From: Thiobacillus sp. 0-1251
Lineage (GTDB): Bacteria; Pseudomonadota; Gammaproteobacteria; Burkholderiales; Thiobacillaceae
Reading direction: 5' to 3'
DNA: 64,000 bases
Assembly: GCA_001899305.1 (NCBI GenBank)
Contig: MKWL01000021.1
Location: forward strand, 300,227 to 364,226
The position numbers were made by a program, and so were the translations under genes. Shown piece by piece: positions 37,958-47,350 of the stretch. The stretch's first letter is position 1. Every line of letters starts with the position of its first letter. The notes below the pieces were generated by a model that was not told where the DNA came from, ran no database searches, and was given only the letters and a program-made list of their open reading frames with translations.

Positions 37958-38452
37958 TCACCTGACACTACGGAGCCTTACATCACAACGCTGCTCCAAC
38001 GACACGTCATGTCGCAGTGGCACGCATTCCAATTCGACATACCTGTTACCTTGATCGGCAACCAAGGCACACAAGGGCTGCTTGGCTAGCCTAGGGTACA
38101 CAAACGTATTGGAATGCGCGGTTGACACTGGCATATGAGAGGCAACGTCATCACCTTTAACGATCATAAAAAATGCTGGATATGATGCTTCTCCAGCGTA
38201 GTTCATGACCTTGTTAGCCGCAGTCTTGCTGAAGGGGACAGGATCGCAAAGGTAACCGCCGTATTGGCCGTTGATCATCACGAGATGCTCATTTCCTTGT
38301 AGTGCAGGAAGTGCCACATTGCGCACCTCCCCGGGCTTCATTTCCTTCTGAGCCAAGGTCACCATGGCATCCAATTTTGTCAAACGCTGATCACTTTGAT
38401 TGCAGGATGTGAGTGCTGAAATTAGCAATGCACCAATAGCACACTGTTTCAT
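37958..38452 (-). CDS. Small lipoprotein directly downstream of the Rhs gene; candidate immunity protein
   Basis: A 164-residue protein starting at ATG 38452 with a lipoprotein signal: hydrophobic core 'AIGALLISA' and lipobox 'LTSC' with Cys17 as the lipidated residue. The mature part has three further Cys ('GYLCDPVPF', 'PLCALVAD', 'LECVPL') that may form disulfides, as expected for a periplasmic protein. It is not a family I know. It lies 81 bp after the Rhs stop codon on the same strand, the place where polymorphic toxin systems keep immunity genes. A membrane-anchored periplasmic immunity protein would imply that the toxin acts in the periplasm. The function is inferred. Confidence 0.7.
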   Translation of the reverse strand: MKQCAIGALLISALTSCNQSDQRLTKLDAMVTLAQKEMKPGEVRNVALPALQGNEHLVMINGQYGGYLCDPVPFSKTAANKVMNYAGEASYPAFFMIVKGDDVASHMPVSTAHSNTFVYPRLAKQPLCALVADQGNRYVELECVPLRHDVSLEQRCDVRLRSVR

Positions 38453-38533
38453 AACGACGTATCCGCCATCCCATAAAGACAAGTTCTTTTCCATGCTCCA
38501 AGCGCAGCAAAAAAAACAGCACCAAAAATTTGG

Positions 38534-41500
38534 CTAATTTCGTGGGGCCTGTATTACAACCCCAAGCATATAGTCTATTGGGCCGATATTGGGTTGTCCT
38601 TTTGGCCCTCCACTGCCGTAGGTCAGGCCGCTTGAGTTTTCATCAATACGTATAACTCCTTGCGCCGCCTGGCCCCTTCCAAAACTGTTGTTGCTCAAAT
38701 CCATAAATGTTTCTTGGAAATACTGATTCCATGTCTGTCCAGGAACGCCATTGCCCATGATCTTATCCTTGAAATTTACAAGTTCATGTCCATACCCTGC
38801 AATTGCGGCGAAGGTACTTCCAACTTTCGGGTCAGCCGCCATTTGTCTGTTCCATTCAGCATGACGCCAAGCGTCGACTTGTCCGTTGTATAGGAGCTGG
38901 CCTGCCTTCTGTCTGTCTCCGCCGGACAATTGAAGTGCAAGAGCAGGTGCATCGGCATTCTTGACTTGCTCACCGAGAGCCACAGCTCGATCGTAACGAC
39001 CAACGGTATTCTCATACGCCCAATCTGTCGCCTGCCCCAAATATTTCTGCCAATCCGCACCCGCCGTCATCCCCCAATATTTTCCAGCCTGAGGTGTGCC
39101 TGCTAACGCCGCCAGCAACCCATCCGGATCGATCAGGTTGACCGGATTGTTGGCCACATACGCATACGGACTCACGCTATCCGCCATCCCCATCGGATCA
39201 CGCGATGCGAATCTTCCCAGTCCCGGGTGGTAATACCGTGCCCGATAGAACTCCAGCCCCGTGGCATCCGGCTCGCGCCCCGTGTAACCGTATTGCGGAA
39301 TGGTGCCACTGCTCGCGGTCTTGTTCCCCCACGCATCGAACCGCTGGTTCGCCGTCAGCGTGCCGGCTGTGTTGGCCAGCCCGACCACGCTGCCGAGGCC
39401 GTCCTGCAGATACGCCGCCTCGGTCGCGGCCGGGCTGTTTGTCGTTCCGGTCAGCCTCAGAAGCGGGTTGTCGATGCCGGGGCCCTGGACATAGGCTGCT
39501 GCGGGCATGCCGCTGATGCTGCCGGCCCACTCGGCGTGGATGTCGTCGCCGTCGTAGAGGTAGCTGGTGGTGGTGGCGCCGCTGGTCTTCTGGATGCGCC
39601 GTCCGCTGTCGTCGTAGACGTAGCCCTCGGCGATGGCGTTGGCACCGCTGCGCGTTGCGGTGTTGAGCTGGTCGAGCGCGTTCCACACGAGCGCAAGCGT
39701 GGTCGAGCCGGTGCCCGATGCGGTGCAGTCGCCAGCCGGGTTGGTGACAGTGCCGCCGGTCGATACCTCGCACAGCTTTGTCATGTGCCCGTCGGCGTCG
39801 TGCACCGCGGCGCCGATGAGAGGGCCTGTGTCGCTGCCCGAGTGGACTTCGGTGAGCTGCTGGGCAGCGTCGTACAGGTACGCGGTGGTTGTTCCTGACC
39901 TGGTCTTGCTCCGCCTGTTGCCCCAGATGTCGTAGGCGTAGGTCTCGGCGGTGCCGTCGTTCGCCGTGGTCAGGCGGTCGAGGTTGTCGTAGAGGTAGCT
40001 CCAGGCCTTGCTGACACCAGCAATGATTTCCGTTTGGGTGGCGCGCCTGCCCTGGTTGTCCAGGGTATACAGGTGGCTGGACAGCATCGTGGTGTTGTAG
40101 AGGTTCTGTTTCTGCTTGAGATTGCCGTCCTCGAACCAGCTCTGGGTGGTTCTTTGGCCGCTATTGAGACGGGTCTCGATCAATCTTCCGCCGGCGTCGT
40201 AGGTGAAGCCGATGGTCTCGCCGTTGGGGGCGGTGACGCTGGCGAGCCGCCCGGTGGGGTCGTAGCTCATGCTGGCCATGTGGCCGTCGCTGTCTTCGAC
40301 CATGGCCAGCCGCCCGCCGGGCGTCCAGGTGTAGGTGAGCTCTTTGGCAATCCCCATGCCGGGGCGGCTGTCGGTGACGATTCTCAGGCGCTTGGCGGGG
40401 TCGTAGGCGTACTCGTAGGTGACGACGGCCTGGTTCGAACCATTCTTCGTTTCGGCCTTGGTCACCTGACCGAGCGCGTTGCGGGTGTAGCTTACGGTAT
40501 GCCCGTTTGTTCCCGGCATGGTGCGGGACTTGAGCTGACCCTGGGTCTCGCCTGCCGCGCCTTTGCTGCCGTAGGCGTAGACGGTGCTCTGACCGGCAGC
40601 GATCTGGGTGGGAGTCTGGCTTGCGATGAGCTGGTTGTGGAGGTTCCAGGTCCATTTCCAGGTGTGATTCAGGGCGTCGGTCTCGGTCAGTTTGCGGCCG
40701 AAGTCGTCGAAGGTTCTTGCGACTTGTTTCTTCACGGTCACCCCGTCGAGCACGCACGTCTTGCTGGTGGTGTCGGTGGTGGCTCCGGCCCAGACCTCCG
40801 CGACGAAGCCGAGCGGGGTGTAGACGAGGCAGGTGACGGGGCGGCTGGTGTCGGTGGCGGAGACCTGGGGGCCGACGTCGCGAGTCAGGCGGCCGAGTTC
40901 GTCGTAGAAACGGTAGCTGTCGCGGATGCTGCCGTCGGCGGCGAGGGTATTGAGCTTGAGGGGGCGCCCAATGCCGTCGTACTGGGCGACTTCGACCGCG
41001 CGGCCCTGGGTCTGGCCGGTGATCTTGGGCAGGGTGGTGCGCTTCAAGCGTCCGTCCCCGCTAGCATGGTAGTAGTCGTACTGGGTGGTGAGGTTGTTGG
41101 GGTCGGTACTGCTCCGGACCCGGCCGGCGGCGTCGAGGCTCATGCTGACGCGCTGGCCTTCCTGGTTGTAGGCGCCGGTGACGCGGCCCATGGGGTCGCG
41201 ATCGAAGCTGACCGAGTAGCCGTCGGCTTCGGTGATCTGGCTGACCTGGCCGAGCGCGTTGTACTGGGTCAGGGTGGCGTTGCCGGCGTAGTCGACGCGG
41301 CGTTCGATCTGATCAAGGTCGTCGTACGCGGCGTAGTAGCCGTCGAGGTAGGCGTTGTTGACGGTGAGGCCAACGGTGAGGGGGTTGCCGTTGGCATCAA
41401 AGACGGTGTCCCACTGGTGGCCGCGGCCGTCGGGGGTCTTGATCGGGCGGTCGAGGGAATCGTACAGGGTGTCGGCGGCGTACCAATTTGAATCGGCGCC

Positions 41501-44500
41501 GCGCGTCGTACGGCCGAGGCTGTCGTAGGCGAAGTCGGTGTAGGTGTCGGTCTCCAGCGTGGCGGGCGTGCCGTTGGTGTCGCCGCGGCGCGTCAGGCTC
41601 ACGACATTGAGCTTGCTGGCGTCGTAGGCGGTTTCCAGGCTGGGACCGGTGCCGGTCGTGGCGTCGCCGAGCACTGCGGTGGTCCAGTCGCGCAGGCTGC
41701 GGGTCTTGACAGGGTTGCCGGCGCTGTCGGCGGCGTATTGCGTCCAGGCGAGGATGTCGGTGTTGGCGGGCTTCGTGTTGGCTACGGGGACGACGCCATG
41801 CTTCACGCGGACGACATCGGTGAGATTGCCCAGGGCGTCGTAGCGGTTGAGCGTCCAGTTGTCGTCGGCGTCCTTGACGCGCTGTGGCTGGCCGTATTGG
41901 TTGATGTCGCGGTATTGCAGGGTGCGGGTGCTGGGCAGGGTGACGTCGGAGAGGTTGTCGAGGCTGTCGTAACCGTAGCTGGTGACCATGCCCTGGGGGT
42001 CGGTTTTGGTGAGGCGCAGGTGGGTGCGGCCTGCCGTCTGGTCGTAGGTGTAGTCGGTGGTGGCCCCGGCTTCGTCGGTGATGGACAGCGGGTTGCCGTT
42101 GGCATCGAACAGGAAGGTGCGCGCGTTGCCCTGGGCGTCGATGCTCTTCGCTTCGCGGCGGAATTCGGCCCAGGCGAAGGTGGTGGCGTGGTCGGTCAGC
42201 GGCACGCCGGCGGTGTCGAACGGCGTGTGCCGGAAGACGCGACCGTTGGCGTAGTACTCGAAGCGCATGCCGTTGCTGCGGGGAAGCGTGTATTGCTTCA
42301 TGGCATGCGCGAGCTTTGCGCCGTCGAGGCTGCTGTAGTACTGGTAGGTGACGGGGTTCTGGCTGCCGGCCACGGCCAGGGGATTCTTGAACGTAACGAG
42401 GTCGCCGTTACCGTCGTAGAAATATTGCCAGGTGCGATTCGTGAAGTCCGTGATCTGACTGATGCGGCTGCCGTTGTAGCTGAAGGTCAGGCTGCGGCTG
42501 AGACTGTCGGTGACCTTGCAGACGTACGTGCCGGTGCAGCCCGTGATGGGCGCATAGGAGAGCGTCAGGACGTTGCCGTTGCGGTCGGTGATCGAAAGCA
42601 GCCGCGCCTTCTGCTGGGTGTCGGTGGCGGTGGCATTGACGCTCTCGAAGACGTAGACCATGCCGGAGCGCTCGGTCAGGCGATAGGTGCCGCCGGTGAG
42701 CCGCGTGAGGGTAGCGTAGATGCCGGGCGAGCCGCCGAACGTTGCGCCGACACTAATGTTGCCGCTGGTCTGGTTGGGCGTGGAGAAGAAGCGTTCGCCG
42801 CCGGTGCCGTCGGTCCAGGAGACCTTGGCGGCGCTGGCGCCGTCGAGCCCGTAGAAACGAAGGTAATGGTTGAAGCTGTGGGTCCAGCCGTAGCCGAGGG
42901 GGCCGTCCTTGGCGCCCTTGCTGTTGTACCAGCGCTCGAACACGATGGGCATCCCGCCGCGGCCCTTGATGCTGATATCGCGCTCGCTGTGGATGAGGTT
43001 GCCGGTGACCATGTTGACGGGGTCGAAGGCGGTAGTGGTGCCGCTGCTATTGCCGTTGGCGGCCTGGTAGCCGTTGATGCCGAGGGTCTGGTAGGCCAGC
43101 GGAGCGTAGGGGTCGGCGATGATACCAGTACCGAGGCTGGCGTTGTAGAGGCTGCCCAGAGGGTCGTTGTTGCCAGTGTAACCCCCGGAGGCGGTGCCTT
43201 CTGGGCTGGTACCGCCGGTTGAACCGGAACCTGTGGTGCCGGTGCTGCTGGCGGGTTCGATGGTCATGCCTCCCGAGAAGCCGCCGATGGGGAAAGACGC
43301 AGCCGGCTTGGTCGCGCCGAAGTTTTCTCCGTAGAAGGCATAGCCCAGCGCGCCGCTACTGTTGGGATATTGGAGCATCCGGCGCGGGATGGTCAGCTTG
43401 TAGCCGGCGTTGACATATTGGGTCTCGATGGAAGTGACGTCGCCGGCAGAGTAATTGGTATTTACGGGGCTGGTCGGATTGGTGTTGAGTGCACCATTGG
43501 AACAGGTATTGGTGAGCTTGCACTTCTGGTTGGCCCAGTCGGTGCTGTTGTTGATCTGCAGGATTTCGATGCCCTGCTCGTTGGCAAATTGCAGCCCGCG
43601 CGTGGTTGAAACGGCATCGAGGTTGGCAACTTCGTTCCAGATGTAGGCCTCATAGGCCGAACCGGCGAAACCGGCCAGTTTAAAGGCGCGCAAATCCGCC
43701 GCGTTGGGCGTATCCAGCCGGGTGCCGGTATAGACACCGCCCGGCCAGTCGACCAGGAATCCCTTGCGGAACAGGCCATAGGGCAGATCGAACAGGTAGT
43801 TGATTTTGACCTGAGCAGAGGTGAGACCAAGGCTGGAGCCGACTGTCCCGGATTCGCCGAAGAGCTCGCCGGCTCGCTTACTGGCATCGGCCACATAGCG
43901 GCTGTACTTGCTGGCGGCAATGTTGAGGAATTCGCCTTCGATGCCGTCGCGGTCGGCGTTGGGGTTGCTGCTGTTGGCCTGTACGTTGGCAAGCAGTAGC
44001 GCCGAACGCTTGGCGAGATAGGTATCCGAGGTATGCCACGCGTAGGCATGCAGGGCCTCCAGGTTGGCGGCGCGGATGTTGGCGTAATTGACGCTGGTGC
44101 GCGTAGCATTGGCGCCGAGTTCGGCCAGCGAGACCGTCATGGCCAGTTTATTGTTGGTCGAGCACAGCAACGTGGTCCCGCTGCCTGCCTCGCTGGTTTG
44201 CTCGACGCCCTCCAGCTTGATCGACGGCACCATGTTGACGGTGGTCGCGCAGGTGGGCGTGGCCGCGGGATCGACGGCGTTGAACCAGGTGTCGAATGCG
44301 GTTTGATCGGTGGAGGTCGCGCCCTTGAACGAGAGCGTCAGCCGCTGGCTGGCGAGATCGACGAGGTTGACGGTCTTCTGTGCCAGCAGGCTGCTGGCTG
44401 AAGTTTTGACGGCCACCAGCAAGCGGTACTTGTGGCGATCCGGCAGCGCGGCAGTTTCGGCCGATCCTCCTACCGTGCTGTCCCAACTTGTGTATTGCAG

Positions 44501-45997
44501 CACCTCGTATGGCGGAACGATGGGCAGAATGTCGAAATGCTGGCGATTGATTTCAGACTTATAGGGAACGTCTTCCAGTGTCGTGTTGGCGTAATTGGGC
44601 GCTTTGGTTTTGACGTTGGCCTCGACTTCGTCTTCGAGTGCTTCCTGCGGCAACGTGTAATTGCCCTGTGCGTCCAGCCGGCTGGCGAGCCAGCTTGTGT
44701 AGTTAAAGTCGAAAGTGCTGTCGACGTTGACACCGGCCTGGTAATGCTGGTCTTTGTAAGAGGGATCGAGCGGCACCCAGCGATAGCCTGAGTTGTCGAG
44801 CCCGGTTCCACGGTAGGCGGCATAGGGCAGACAGGCCTCGATCCAGACATGAGCCTGGCTCACGTAGTTGGACCCATAGCCCGCCGCCGGATTGCCGTTG
44901 CTGGCCAGCACCGTCGCGGCGGCCTGATAGCTTTTTGCGCCCACCCAGCGTGGGCCACGTCCGGAAGCCGCCATGGCCGTGGGATCCAGGACCGTGATAT
45001 TGCCGCGAACATAGCGGACGGGAATGTTGGACGCGCGGAACAAGGCTGCCAGCAGGCTGGCCTGGTCGGTGGCGCCGCCGGATTTGCTCCACAGCGTGCC
45101 GAGCGCGCCTTTCATCGAACCGTAGTAAGGCTCGAACTTGATGTTCTGGTTGACCCACTCGAACATGCGCACCGGGTTGTAATCGAGTTGCTTCGCCAGT
45201 GCGATGATGTCTGCGTTGGTTTTAGGCGCTTCGGCAGTGTCCGCCAGATCAGCTGCGGTATAGCCGCAGGCGGTGGCCTCGGCCGGGGTATTCTGCAGCA
45301 CAACATGGATGAAGCCGCCGCGGCTGGCGACCTTTTGCTGCATCAACCAGTATGCGTCAGCGACAAAACGCGGGACTGCTTTGGCGGACGGCAGCGTCAT
45401 CGGTGGGACAGGCTCGGCACGCCGCCAGTTGGGCTGCGGCAGGGTCTCGGTCGGGCGAACGGCAAGCCAGCCCTTGATACGGTTGGCCGCACGCCTTGCG
45501 CGCGCATCGAGGTTGGTTTTGTCGGCCTTCGAAATATCGTCGAGATCCTGGGCGATGGTGTCGAAGCGTAAGGCCAGCTTCTGCTTGAGGCCGATAGCCT
45601 GCGTAGCTTCTGCAGGCTGCCCCTGCGCCTTCAAGTCTGCTGCCTCATGATCGAGGCGGGACAGCACTTCATCGCGCAGGGTGAGCATCTCCTGCCGCTT
45701 GGCGGCAGCTTCGGCGCGGCGGCTGGCGAGTGTGTTCTGCACTTCAATAGTCTTGCTGCCTTTCTTGTTGATTTGCGCGGCGGAGCGTTCGCCCCGATCG
45801 GTCAACTCCAGACCTTCGCGCAAATGGCGATCAAGTGCCTCTGATACCGGGTCGGGCCTGCCGCGTTGTGCGTCGCGCACCGCCTGGACGACGGCTTCCG
45901 CCGGCAAGGGTGCAGTCTCCTTGTGGGCCGCGGCCTGGGCGGCGAGCGCGGTTAGGCAGGCAAGCAGGCTCAAGGCTGAGGCAGCAAGGCGCTTCAT
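38534..45997 (-). CDS. Giant exported Rhs/YD-repeat protein with transglutaminase-like domain and variable C-terminal tip
   Basis: A 2,487-residue protein. Order: Sec signal peptide ('LAASALSLLACLTALAAQA'); charged helical region (about 40-200); transglutaminase-like fold (about 285-415) with 'AHVWIEACLPY' and 'RWVPLDPSYK' supplying His and Asp, but 'SGGATDQASLLAAL' where the catalytic Cys would be expected; a long extracellular region; a DUF6531-like Rhs entry domain (about 985-1050, 'GNLIHSERDISI'); YD repeats (about 1165-2230); the Rhs end motif 'RYYHPGLGRFASRDPMG' to 'NLIDPDGL' (about 2250-2295); then a tip of about 190 residues. The tip has 'DAWRHAEW', 'GYGHELVNF' and 'MDLSNNSFGR'. ATG 45997 has GGAG upstream; earlier ATGs at 46009 and 46018 are possible. 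Confidence 0.88.
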   Translation of the reverse strand: MKRLAASALSLLACLTALAAQAAAHKETAPLPAEAVVQAVRDAQRGRPDPVSEALDRHLREGLELTDRGERSAAQINKKGSKTIEVQNTLASRRAEAAAKRQEMLTLRDEVLSRLDHEAADLKAQGQPAEATQAIGLKQKLALRFDTIAQDLDDISKADKTNLDARARRAANRIKGWLAVRPTETLPQPNWRRAEPVPPMTLPSAKAVPRFVADAYWLMQQKVASRGGFIHVVLQNTPAEATACGYTAADLADTAEAPKTNADIIALAKQLDYNPVRMFEWVNQNIKFEPYYGSMKGALGTLWSKSGGATDQASLLAALFRASNIPVRYVRGNITVLDPTAMAASGRGPRWVGAKSYQAAATVLASNGNPAAGYGSNYVSQAHVWIEACLPYAAYRGTGLDNSGYRWVPLDPSYKDQHYQAGVNVDSTFDFNYTSWLASRLDAQGNYTLPQEALEDEVEANVKTKAPNYANTTLEDVPYKSEINRQHFDILPIVPPYEVLQYTSWDSTVGGSAETAALPDRHKYRLLVAVKTSASSLLAQKTVNLVDLASQRLTLSFKGATSTDQTAFDTWFNAVDPAATPTCATTVNMVPSIKLEGVEQTSEAGSGTTLLCSTNNKLAMTVSLAELGANATRTSVNYANIRAANLEALHAYAWHTSDTYLAKRSALLLANVQANSSNPNADRDGIEGEFLNIAASKYSRYVADASKRAGELFGESGTVGSSLGLTSAQVKINYLFDLPYGLFRKGFLVDWPGGVYTGTRLDTPNAADLRAFKLAGFAGSAYEAYIWNEVANLDAVSTTRGLQFANEQGIEILQINNSTDWANQKCKLTNTCSNGALNTNPTSPVNTNYSAGDVTSIETQYVNAGYKLTIPRRMLQYPNSSGALGYAFYGENFGATKPAASFPIGGFSGGMTIEPASSTGTTGSGSTGGTSPEGTASGGYTGNNDPLGSLYNASLGTGIIADPYAPLAYQTLGINGYQAANGNSSGTTTAFDPVNMVTGNLIHSERDISIKGRGGMPIVFERWYNSKGAKDGPLGYGWTHSFNHYLRFYGLDGASAAKVSWTDGTGGERFFSTPNQTSGNISVGATFGGSPGIYATLTRLTGGTYRLTERSGMVYVFESVNATATDTQQKARLLSITDRNGNVLTLSYAPITGCTGTYVCKVTDSLSRSLTFSYNGSRISQITDFTNRTWQYFYDGNGDLVTFKNPLAVAGSQNPVTYQYYSSLDGAKLAHAMKQYTLPRSNGMRFEYYANGRVFRHTPFDTAGVPLTDHATTFAWAEFRREAKSIDAQGNARTFLFDANGNPLSITDEAGATTDYTYDQTAGRTHLRLTKTDPQGMVTSYGYDSLDNLSDVTLPSTRTLQYRDINQYGQPQRVKDADDNWTLNRYDALGNLTDVVRVKHGVVPVANTKPANTDILAWTQYAADSAGNPVKTRSLRDWTTAVLGDATTGTGPSLETAYDASKLNVVSLTRRGDTNGTPATLETDTYTDFAYDSLGRTTRGADSNWYAADTLYDSLDRPIKTPDGRGHQWDTVFDANGNPLTVGLTVNNAYLDGYYAAYDDLDQIERRVDYAGNATLTQYNALGQVSQITEADGYSVSFDRDPMGRVTGAYNQEGQRVSMSLDAAGRVRSSTDPNNLTTQYDYYHASGDGRLKRTTLPKITGQTQGRAVEVAQYDGIGRPLKLNTLAADGSIRDSYRFYDELGRLTRDVGPQVSATDTSRPVTCLVYTPLGFVAEVWAGATTDTTSKTCVLDGVTVKKQVARTFDDFGRKLTETDALNHTWKWTWNLHNQLIASQTPTQIAAGQSTVYAYGSKGAAGETQGQLKSRTMPGTNGHTVSYTRNALGQVTKAETKNGSNQAVVTYEYAYDPAKRLRIVTDSRPGMGIAKELTYTWTPGGRLAMVEDSDGHMASMSYDPTGRLASVTAPNGETIGFTYDAGGRLIETRLNSGQRTTQSWFEDGNLKQKQNLYNTTMLSSHLYTLDNQGRRATQTEIIAGVSKAWSYLYDNLDRLTTANDGTAETYAYDIWGNRRSKTRSGTTTAYLYDAAQQLTEVHSGSDTGPLIGAAVHDADGHMTKLCEVSTGGTVTNPAGDCTASGTGSTTLALVWNALDQLNTATRSGANAIAEGYVYDDSGRRIQKTSGATTTSYLYDGDDIHAEWAGSISGMPAAAYVQGPGIDNPLLRLTGTTNSPAATEAAYLQDGLGSVVGLANTAGTLTANQRFDAWGNKTASSGTIPQYGYTGREPDATGLEFYRARYYHPGLGRFASRDPMGMADSVSPYAYVANNPVNLIDPDGLLAALAGTPQAGKYWGMTAGADWQKYLGQATDWAYENTVGRYDRAVALGEQVKNADAPALALQLSGGDRQKAGQLLYNGQVDAWRHAEWNRQMAADPKVGSTFAAIAGYGHELVNFKDKIMGNGVPGQTWNQYFQETFMDLSNNSFGRGQAAQGVIRIDENSSGLTYGSGGPKGQPNIGPIDYMLGVVIQAPRN

Positions 45998-46045
45998 AGG
46001 GGACTCCATCGAATGCATTGTTGTGTTGTCAGGCGATTGGCTTGA

Positions 46046-46330
46046 TTAGTGGTGCATGAGCGGGGCTGACATCCCGGAATTGGTACTGCCGTTCGTTCGC
46101 AGGCCTTCATCCAGGTGGGGCTTAACGCTGCTCGCAGGCGTTACCAGGACCTCCTGCTGCAATTCCCTTTCGCCCTTATGAACGTGCCGAATGCTGAAAG
46201 GATTGGCCCGCCGTGGAATCGTGACTCCAGCACTACAGCCGAACTCAGTCTGATTCAGATCCCGCACCAGGACGCCGCTTAGATAGCCGACGTAGCGCCG
46301 GCCCATCTTGAGCACGTTTTCACCTTTCAT
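46046..46330 (-). CDS. Hypothetical 94-residue frame, possibly a decayed lipoprotein copy
   Basis: A strong GGGGGAG ribosome site precedes ATG 46330. The first 25 codons ('LKMGRRYVGYLSGVLV') resemble at DNA level the start of the lipoprotein gene at 47327 (shared AAGATGGGC, then TCTAAGCGG and CTTGGTG-type sequence), but without a lipobox Cys. The rest ('SIRHVHKGERELQQEV', then a Ser/Asn-rich tail) matches nothing I know. It may be a short real gene leading into the Rhs gene or a duplicated lipoprotein gene that lost its signal. Confidence 0.4.
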   Translation of the reverse strand: MKGENVLKMGRRYVGYLSGVLVRDLNQTEFGCSAGVTIPRRANPFSIRHVHKGERELQQEVLVTPASSVKPHLDEGLRTNGSTNSGMSAPLMHH

Positions 46331-46433
46331 TTCACTCCCCCTTTTATTCCGGTTCCGCCGGAATTTGTGTTGCTCTTAATCCGAAATCCACACTGCTTTG
46401 GCAGCAGGTGGTTATCGCAGATAACCTTTCATC

Positions 46434-47327
46434 TCAATTGACTTGTGTGATAGCCACATCAAAGCCGGACAATCGATTGCCCGAGGCGTCGTAAGCTTTG
46501 AGGCTGGTCAAGTTGAGACTGGTTACCGAACCGGTGACGTAAAGCTTGAAGTCCTTCAGCGAACTCAGGGGTACACCCTTGACCGGCGTGAGCATGACTT
46601 TTATTTCTGAGCCATTGTCCGACCACATGAGGTTTTTAAGGTCGCCCCTCCCTTGAGTGACCCACGGATCCCCGGTACTGCCTAGCGTCCTGGAAAAAAC
46701 AGCCTCGATTGAGTTCGGTATGGTCCCTGCTGGTCCCATGAACTTAACAATAAAATGCGGGGCACGCTCAACAGTTGTATAGGGGGTCTGTGAGCCACCG
46801 TTTACCGTGAAAGGATGTGTGGTTGTTGCCGGACCAGGAAGTACATCGATCGTGATTGAATCAGTGTTTAGGAGGACTCCACCAGAAGTGAACTGAAGCG
46901 ATGCTGCGCCGGCAGCAATGTCCGTTGGAAGATCCAACATCACGATGGTTTGTGACCAATCGTTATCACCTTTAGTCAGACTACGTGCATTCATTCCCCA
47001 TCCATAAAACGTGTAGTCTGGGAATGCTGTTCCGTATTCCGTATGCGCCCGATCGGCCACCACAAGCTTGGATACAGGGTCGGGATAGCCTTGGAACACC
47101 ATTTTTACCCTGGCGTCACCGGGACTATAGGTGTATGGAGAACCGCTTTGGGGACTAATGCTCACAGTGAGATTGCTGCGGTTGATCTTCTGCTGATAGC
47201 CAATCGCCACCGCAATCGTCTCGCCGGGGCGTGCGCCTGTTGTGAAAGTATTAACCCCTGTACACCCCACCAAGGCTCCGCTTAGACACGCCAAGCCCAT
47301 CTTAAGCATACTGACATAGCGTTTCAT
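46434..47327 (-). CDS. Island lipoprotein B (paralogue of the next gene upstream)
   Basis: A 297-residue lipoprotein: signal with lipobox 'ALVGC', Cys22. The mature part looks all-beta: 'GARPGETIAVAIGYQQKINR', 'YTYSPGDARVKMVFQGYPDPVSKL' (in part), 'WSQTIVMLDLPTDIAAGAAS', and a C-terminal 'PWVTQGRGDLKNLMWSDNGSE'. These four landmarks recur in the neighbouring protein, so the two are tandem duplicates. I know no named family. The ATG 47327 has a GGGGGG site; an ATG at 47354 overlaps the upstream stop (ATGA) and may couple translation. A surface or periplasmic scaffold role with the Rhs protein is a guess from linkage. Confidence 0.78.
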   Translation of the reverse strand: MKRYVSMLKMGLACLSGALVGCTGVNTFTTGARPGETIAVAIGYQQKINRSNLTVSISPQSGSPYTYSPGDARVKMVFQGYPDPVSKLVVADRAHTEYGTAFPDYTFYGWGMNARSLTKGDNDWSQTIVMLDLPTDIAAGAASLQFTSGGVLLNTDSITIDVLPGPATTTHPFTVNGGSQTPYTTVERAPHFIVKFMGPAGTIPNSIEAVFSRTLGSTGDPWVTQGRGDLKNLMWSDNGSEIKVMLTPVKGVPLSSLKDFKLYVTGSVTSLNLTSLKAYDASGNRLSGFDVAITQVN

Positions 47328-47350
47328 ACAGCCCCCCAATGCTCGGTTAG

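Noticed and set aside
39200-42700. Periodic short motifs in the Rhs gene considered as a CRISPR-like or tandem DNA repeat
   Set aside because: The periodicity is at protein level (YD repeats of about 20 residues) with variable DNA; there are no constant repeats with unique spacers. No CRISPR array was seen anywhere in the window.
40034-43222. Two long plus-strand open frames (about 485 and 494 codons) opposite the Rhs gene
   Set aside because: They are antisense to YD repeats in GC-rich DNA, are Gly/Val-rich low complexity, and have no ribosome site or family. They are shadows of the Rhs gene.
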